The position numbers were made by a program, and so were the translations under genes. A stretch of 8,938 bases of DNA, from assembly GCA_002315375.1 (NCBI GenBank), contig DCHR01000040.1:309-9246 (forward strand). Reading direction: 5' to 3'. Source of the DNA: Treponema sp. UBA1747 (GTDB lineage Bacteria > Spirochaetota > Spirochaetia > Treponematales > Treponemataceae). Under the pieces are notes generated by a model. That model saw only the letters and a list, made by a program, of their open reading frames with translations. It was not told the origin of the DNA and made no database searches. Shown here piece after piece: positions 5,722-8,938 of this stretch (positions are counted from its first letter, which is position 1; each line of letters begins with the position of its first letter).

Positions 5722-6552
5722 ATGAAAGCTAATAAGAACGAGATTAACTTACTTGAAAAAATCGGGCAGGACGTTCATCCTCCGCTGAAAAAGGTGAATG
5801 TGGACGGATGGCTTGCCGGCTTTTCGGAAGGCTATACAGGCCGTGCTAATTCGGTGCTTGCGTTTTCTGGAGAACAGGGGGGACAGACCCCAACTGAACA
5901 CAGGGGACAGACCTCTATGGAAGCAAAAGTTCAGAAAATTGAAGCGCTTTACGCAAAGGAAAATCTTCCTACTATCTTCAAAATGACAGAAGCCTCTGCG
6001 GAAGGTCTTAATGAACTTCTGGAAAATCGAGGATATAAATCCACAAAACCTACTGATGTTATGACTGTTTCCTGTAAGTCTCCTGTTTTGCTGGAAAAGT
6101 TTGAAGAAGTGGAAGAGCCTGAAGAAATCGGCGTGATTATTACAGGAACCCCAGATGAGGCCTGGCTTAATTCTTTTTTTGAATATGAAAATCGCACTGA
6201 TGAAAAAACAATAAGAATTGCAAAGTACCAGTTTGATTTAATTGACCAGAATGAAAATCTTACAGCTCTTTACTGCCGCATTCAAATTTGGGGAAAAGAT
6301 GTGGCAGTTGCATCAGCAGTAATTGAAGACGGAATTTTATTTTTGCTTAATGTTGTTGTAAATCCTTCTTGTCGCGGAAAGGGATATGGAAAAATCCTGG
6401 TAAAAGAGATTCTGGAAAATGCCTTTGATATGGGAGCCGAAAAATTTTGTCTTCAGGTTATGAAGGATAATCCTGTTGCAATAAACCTGTATAAAAGTTT
6501 TGGCTTTGAATATTTTTATTCATATTGGTATATGGAAAAAGATTGTCGATAG
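5722..6552 (+). CDS. GNAT-family N-acetyltransferase with a repeat-derived loop
   Basis: A 276-residue protein. The N-terminal part VDGWLAGFSEGYTGRANSV (27-45) and KIEALYAKENLPTIFKMTE (72-90) match a bacterial GNAT subfamily whose members carry DGW-x-L-R-F-A-x-G-x-T-x-R-A-N-S-V and a CE-x-x-Y-x-x-x-x-L-P-x-x-F-K-x-T block. The C-terminal catalytic GNAT domain has VVVNPSCRGKGYGKILV (211-227, acetyl-CoA loop RGKGYG 218-223) and MKDNPVAINLYKSFGFEYF (247-265). Between the two N-terminal blocks, residues 51-65 are Gly/Gln/Thr-rich and encoded by two tandem GGGGACAGACC repeats, which looks like a DNA insertion tolerated in a loop. The ribosome binding site is weak (CGGAAA, 5710-5715). The next gene's site overlaps this stop codon. 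Acceptor unknown. Confidence 0.88.
   Translation: MKANKNEINLLEKIGQDVHPPLKKVNVDGWLAGFSEGYTGRANSVLAFSGEQGGQTPTEHRGQTSMEAKVQKIEALYAKENLPTIFKMTEASAEGLNELLENRGYKSTKPTDVMTVSCKSPVLLEKFEEVEEPEEIGVIITGTPDEAWLNSFFEYENRTDEKTIRIAKYQFDLIDQNENLTALYCRIQIWGKDVAVASAVIEDGILFLLNVVVNPSCRGKGYGKILVKEILENAFDMGAEKFCLQVMKDNPVAINLYKSFGFEYFYSYWYMEKDCR
5877..5913 (+). repeat. tandem GGGGACAGACC repeats within a GNAT gene
   Basis: GGGGACAGACCCC (5879-5891) and GGGGACAGACC (5903-5913) are direct repeats with a 24-base period, an exact multiple of three, so both are read in the same phase as G-Q-T. They fall in a linker where relatives have a short segment. The extended first copy has the GGGG...CCCC form of a quasi-palindrome, typical of REP-like elements. 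Confidence 0.65.
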
Positions 6553-6557
6553 AGGTG
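6551..6557 (+). promoter_or_regulatory. ribosome binding site that selects the racemase start at 6563
   Basis: AGAGGTG overlaps the stop codon of the preceding GNAT gene and lies five bases before ATG at 6563. The longer in-frame reading from 6500 would add 21 residues that overlap the GNAT gene and do not belong to the racemase fold, which should begin with MKKIGLIGG. Confidence 0.8.
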
Positions 6558-6562
6558 TATTT

Positions 6563-7255
6563 ATGAAAAAAATCGGATTAATTGGTGGAACAGGGCCGGA
6601 ATCAACTCTGGTTTATTACAAAGAATTAAATAAAAGACTTAATGAAGCTTGTGGCGGAGTGGCTTTCCCTGAAATTGCAATTGAAAGTCTTGATTTATTT
6701 AAGGCGCTTAATCTCGTAAAAGAAGAAAAATATTCAGAGCTTACAGATTACATTTATTCAAAAATCCAGAATCTGGAAAATGGCGGTGCAGATGTAATTG
6801 CATTAACTGCCGCTACTATGCATGTGGTTTACGATGAGCTGGCAAAAAAAGTGAAAAAGCCTTTTATTAGTATTCCAGAGGCCGCTGCCGATTATGCCGT
6901 TTCCAACGGTTATAAAAAAGTTGGACTTTTGGGAACCATTTTTACAATGGAAAAGGATTATCTGAGCAAGGCTTTTACAGCAAAAGGAATTCAGGTTTTT
7001 ACTCCATCAGAACAGGACCGCATTCTTGTAAATGAAAGAATTTCAAAGGAACTGGAATACGGAATTGTAAAGGAAGAGTCTGTTGCGGAACTGGTTTCCG
7101 TAATCAACAAAATGAAAGCTGAAAATCAGATTGAAGCAGTAATTCTTGGCTGTACAGAATTGCCACTGGCTTTGAATAAAAATAACTGTCCTGTGGAACC
7201 TCTTGATATTATGGAGATTCATATTCAGAAACTGGTAAAGCTGGCTAAGAATTAA
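6563..7255 (+). CDS. aspartate/glutamate racemase family protein
   Basis: A 230-residue cofactor-independent racemase of the Asp/Glu racemase superfamily, acting in the cytoplasm. The N-terminal KKIGLIGGTGPESTLVYYKELN (2-23) is the family hallmark. The first active-site segment reads ALTAATMHVVYDEL (80-93): the usual C-x-N-T-x-H has become T-A-A-T-M-H, so Thr82 stands where the first catalytic Cys normally is. The second segment, VILGCTELPL (193-202), keeps its cysteine, C197. An asymmetric Thr/Cys pair was described for E. coli YgeA, an L-Asp/L-Glu-preferring racemase, so activity is still plausible. Length and start match the family. It is the last complete gene of the run from 1258 and could supply a D-amino acid, or act on an amino-acid-like intermediate handled by the neighbouring enzymes (inference). 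Confidence 0.9.
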   Translation: MKKIGLIGGTGPESTLVYYKELNKRLNEACGGVAFPEIAIESLDLFKALNLVKEEKYSELTDYIYSKIQNLENGGADVIALTAATMHVVYDELAKKVKKPFISIPEAAADYAVSNGYKKVGLLGTIFTMEKDYLSKAFTAKGIQVFTPSEQDRILVNERISKELEYGIVKEESVAELVSVINKMKAENQIEAVILGCTELPLALNKNNCPVEPLDIMEIHIQKLVKLAKN

Positions 7256-7257
7256 AT

Positions 7258-7323
7258 ATGCCAAAAGTTTATTTTATTTGCAAAAAAAAACATGCGAATA
7301 CAGGAGCGAGAAATCTCCCTTAA
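7258..7323 (+). pseudogene. decayed 5' fragment of a second small kinase gene
   Basis: Starting two bases after the racemase stop, the sequence begins with the same 17 bases as the kinase gene at 4450 (ATGCCAAAAGTTTATTT), and 27 of the first 31 bases agree. The open frame gives MPKVYFICKKKHANTG... and stops after 21 residues. The P-loop CGKICSGKT of the intact kinase corresponds to a degraded CKKKHANTG, with an A-tract of nine. No good ribosome binding site precedes it. It is best read as the remnant of a paralogue whose body was deleted. An independent tiny peptide gene is possible but less likely. Confidence 0.5.
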
Positions 7324-7357
7324 AACCGGAATGTAACCAATTCAGCATTTGTTTTTT
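7282..7357 (+). terminator. possible large imperfect stem-loop ending in a T-tract, end of the eight-gene run
   Basis: AAAAAACATGCGAAT (7285-7299) can pair, with small bulges, with ATTCAGCATTTGTTTTTT (7340-7357). A small inner hairpin GGAG/CTCC (7303-7306 and 7315-7318) lies within. The structure ends in a run of six T. It could act as a weak terminator for the upstream run or as a leader structure for the lipoprotein gene. The pairing is AT-rich and interrupted, so this is tentative. Confidence 0.3.
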
Positions 7358-7406
7358 CTTATAAAAGACACGCCGTAACCTGGAAAAGGGTTATAAGGAG
7401 AATCAA

Positions 7407-8360
7407 ATGATGAAATCAAGATATGTACTGCTGGCAGGATTATTACCTTTTCTTTTTCTTTCCTGCAAGTCGACAAAACAACAAAGTTCCAGTGAAATTG
7501 AAAAAAATCAGTTTTGCGAAGAAGATATTTGTATTCAGTCAGAAGAAGAAAATCCTGAAAGATTTATATACAAGCATGTCATAATCGTAGGAATTGATGG
7601 AGCCGGTGCTTTTGAAGCAAAATGTAATACGCCAAATATGGATTCAATTTTTGCAAAGGGAATATGGACTCCAAACTGTATTGCATCGATTCCACCAATC
7701 AGTGCACAGTGCTGGGGATCGATGATGACAGGAGTAAAACCGGCTTTACATCAGCTTAATAATGACAGAGTAGAGTCGGGAATAGAATATGACAATCCAG
7801 TATATCCTACTATTTTTAAGCTGGCACGGGAAACAAATCCTGATGCTAAACTGGCTGCTTTTGCAGGCTGGACACCCATTTACACAGGAATAATTGAGAA
7901 AAATATCGGAGTAATAACAGACACCGGAAATGATGAGGAAATTGCAGACAAGGCCTGTGATTTTATAAAAGCAGAAAAACCTGACCTGATGTTTGTGTAT
8001 TTTGAGTCTGCAGACCAGAAAGGACATTCCCTTGGATTTGGTAAAAAGGAATATCTTGAAGCTTTGGAAAAAATAGATGGGTACGTGGGAAAGGTTTATG
8101 ATGCCGTAAGTGAAGCCGGTATGCTTGATGACACTCTGTTTATCGTTACGGCAGATCACGGGGGAGCCGGAAGCGGTCACGGGGGAATTCTGCCATCAGA
8201 AATGCACGTTTATTTCGGGGCGGTGGGAAAAACTGTAAATAAAAGTACAAGATTAAAATTCAAGGGAAGAGATCTGGCTTCTGTAGTTTGTCATGCAATG
8301 AATCTGAAGACAAATGGTAACTGGGCTTCAGAAGTACCAAAAAAGTTTTTTATTGAATAG
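7407..8360 (+). CDS. lipoprotein phosphodiesterase / alkaline phosphatase superfamily
   Basis: A 317-residue predicted lipoprotein. A positively charged start (MMKSR), the hydrophobic stretch to residue 18 and LFLSC with C20 form a relaxed lipobox as seen in spirochaetes, so it is probably membrane-anchored on the outside of the inner membrane. A Ser/Glu-rich linker (22-52) follows. The catalytic domain has VGIDGAG (61-67, metal ligand D64), TPNMDSIFAKG (75-85) and PPISAQCWGSMMTGVKPALH (96-115), with S99 at the nucleophile position. ESADQKGH (200-207) supplies D203 and H207, and TADHGGAGSGHGG (248-260) supplies D250, H251 and H258. This is the type I phosphodiesterase/nucleotide pyrophosphatase pattern, so it may hydrolyse phosphodiesters or phosphomonoesters in the periplasm. 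Strong AAGGAG at 7395-7400. Two ATG codons are in tandem at 7407 and 7410, and I keep the first. Confidence 0.9.
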   Translation: MMKSRYVLLAGLLPFLFLSCKSTKQQSSSEIEKNQFCEEDICIQSEEENPERFIYKHVIIVGIDGAGAFEAKCNTPNMDSIFAKGIWTPNCIASIPPISAQCWGSMMTGVKPALHQLNNDRVESGIEYDNPVYPTIFKLARETNPDAKLAAFAGWTPIYTGIIEKNIGVITDTGNDEEIADKACDFIKAEKPDLMFVYFESADQKGHSLGFGKKEYLEALEKIDGYVGKVYDAVSEAGMLDDTLFIVTADHGGAGSGHGGILPSEMHVYFGAVGKTVNKSTRLKFKGRDLASVVCHAMNLKTNGNWASEVPKKFFIE

Positions 8361-8390
8361 AAAAGGGGGCCATAAGCCCCCCTTTTTTTT
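8361..8390 (+). terminator. intrinsic terminator after the phosphodiesterase gene
   Basis: GGGGGC (8365-8370), loop CATAA and GCCCCC (8376-8381) form a GC-rich 6-bp stem followed by eight T residues (8383-8390). The A run before the stem can pair with the T run, so it may work in both directions. It begins right after the stop codon. Confidence 0.92.
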
Positions 8391-8452
8391 ACTATGAATG
8401 CTTTAATTATAATACGAACTGCTGTTTGAATTGGAAATTTGGGGTAAAAAAA

Positions 8453-8466
8453 GGTTAAACGTTTTA
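8453..8466. promoter_or_regulatory. LacI-family-like operator O1
   Basis: GGTTAAACGTTTTA is a near-palindrome around a central CG, the form bound by LacI/GalR-family repressors. It lies just upstream of the -35 box and is identical to O2, whose centre is 54 bp downstream. Confidence 0.72.
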
Positions 8467-8474
8467 ATTTTTAA

Positions 8475-8503
8475 TTGATATGAAAAAAAAAGTGCTTTAT
8501 AAT
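8475..8503 (+). promoter_or_regulatory. sigma70-type promoter of the solute-binding protein gene
   Basis: TTGATA (8475-8480) and TATAAT (8498-8503) are separated by exactly 17 bp. Transcription should start near 8510, inside O2, leaving a leader of about 50 bases with AAGGAGG (8546-8552) six bases before the ATG. One -35 mismatch and a perfect -10 imply a strong promoter when not repressed. Confidence 0.85.
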
Positions 8504-8506
8504 ATT

Positions 8507-8520
8507 GGTTAAACGTTTTA
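8507..8520. promoter_or_regulatory. LacI-family-like operator O2, overlapping the transcription start
   Basis: A second exact GGTTAAACGTTTTA, three bases after the -10 box, covers the predicted transcription start. A repressor bound here would block initiation. With O1 at about five helical turns, cooperative or looped repression is possible. Confidence 0.75.
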
Positions 8521-8558
8521 CTAAATAACATTGATGTAATCATTTAAGGAGGAAAATA

Positions 8559-8938
8559 ATGTTTACAACAACAAAAAAAGTGGTAGCAGCAGGACTCACA
8601 GCACTTATGCTCTGTTCAGTTGTATCTGCAAAACCAAAACTTTCGAAAGAACAGAAAGCTCTTTCAAAACAGCTTGAAACACAGTTTAAAAAAGCTGGAT
8701 ATAAAGTTCAGAAAGATGCAAAAGGCAAAGTTTATGACTTTGACGGCATGGTAGTTCGTGTAGCCGACTGGTGGTCTAATGCTAATGGTCTTCAGGAAGG
8801 TGAATCACATTCTCCAATGGAAGAAGATACAAAAAAATTCCGTCAGTACGGAATGCTGGCTTATAACTATGACTGTGATCAGTTCGGTATTGGCGGATGG
8901 GGATCACACCCACAGACAGTTGCAAACTTCTGTACAAC
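8559..8938 (+). CDS. extracellular solute-binding protein of a probable sugar ABC transporter (3' truncated by window edge)
   Basis: The first 126 codons are visible, with no stop before the edge. The N-terminus MFTTTKKVVAAGLTALMLCSVVSA is a classical signal peptide with a likely signal peptidase I cut after residue 24 (VSA|KP); the cysteine at 19 does not fit a lipobox. After a Lys/Gln-rich helix (residues 25-50) comes YDFDGMVVRVADWWSN (59-74), like the first beta strand of ABC transporter solute-binding proteins in this bacterial group. It would bind a ligand outside the inner membrane and deliver it to a permease encoded downstream. The strong ribosome binding site, strong promoter and twin LacI-type operators suggest high, substrate-induced expression, most likely for a carbohydrate. 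The ligand cannot be told from this part. Confidence 0.8.
   Translation, partial: MFTTTKKVVAAGLTALMLCSVVSAKPKLSKEQKALSKQLETQFKKAGYKVQKDAKGKVYDFDGMVVRVADWWSNANGLQEGESHSPMEEDTKKFRQYGMLAYNYDCDQFGIGGWGSHPQTVANFCT

Noticed and set aside
6500..6562. A longer racemase start that would add 21 residues
   Set aside because: It overlaps the GNAT gene end, has no ribosome binding site, and the family N-terminus begins at MKKIGLIGG, which has AGAGGTG at correct spacing.
1258..7255. An integron cassette array, suggested by GNAT, methyltransferase, kinase and MBL genes in a row
   Set aside because: Most genes are 0-16 bp apart with no room for attC sites, and no RYYYAAC/GTTRRRY pairs of attC form were seen; the small hairpins in the two larger gaps are too short.
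8385..8413. A second promoter using TATAAT at 8408-8413
   Set aside because: The only sequence at -35 spacing is the T-tract of the terminator, and the TTGATA-N17-TATAAT promoter closer to the gene explains expression better.

Overview
This window looks like chromosomal DNA of a host-associated spirochaete, most likely a gut or rumen Treponema-like organism. The evidence is moderately low GC, a plant/trypanosome-type phosphoglycerate mutase, a relaxed-lipobox lipoprotein, and a sugar-type solute-binding protein behind LacI-type operators. The genus is inferred from general resemblance and was not tested by a search. All genes are on the + strand.

Layout. Bases 1-713 hold the 3' end of a cofactor-independent phosphoglycerate mutase gene (gpmI), closed by a strong intrinsic terminator. 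A small acylphosphatase gene (813-1088) follows; its extended -10 box lies so close to the ATG that the mRNA is probably leaderless. It has its own terminator (1151-1188).

Bases 1258-7255 form a tight run of eight genes with no internal terminator seen. They encode a nucleoside phosphorylase, a two-part GNAT protein, a GNAT acetyltransferase, a SAM methyltransferase, a small P-loop (AAA_33-like) kinase, a metallo-beta-lactamase-fold hydrolase, another GNAT protein and an Asp/Glu-type racemase. Gaps are 0-16 bp, except for two of 64 and 71 bp that contain palindromic repeat elements. The content reads like a collection of small-molecule modifying enzymes (acyl, methyl and phosphoryl transfer, hydrolysis, racemisation). 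No substrate can be assigned from sequence. Directly after the racemase lies the decayed 5' end of a second kinase gene whose first 31 bases are almost the same as the start of the intact kinase gene.

Bases 7407-8360 encode a lipoprotein of the alkaline-phosphatase/phosphodiesterase superfamily, followed by a strong terminator. The right end holds a clean sigma70-type promoter flanked by two identical LacI-family-like operators, driving a secreted solute-binding protein (8559 to the edge), which is probably the first gene of a carbohydrate ABC transporter operon.

The most unusual feature is a set of short repeats. GGGGACAGACC occurs four times, all inside coding regions and all in the same reading phase (reading G-Q-T). 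Two copies are in tandem in what looks like an inserted loop of a GNAT protein. A diverged palindromic relative (GGGGTTTGTCCCC) lies upstream of the eight-gene run, a second type of dispersed repeat lies at 2946-2979, and three mini-hairpins share a CC-GMA-GG core. No CRISPR array, rRNA, tRNA, complete mobile element or integron attC site was seen, and no gene-free stretch exceeds about 200 bases.
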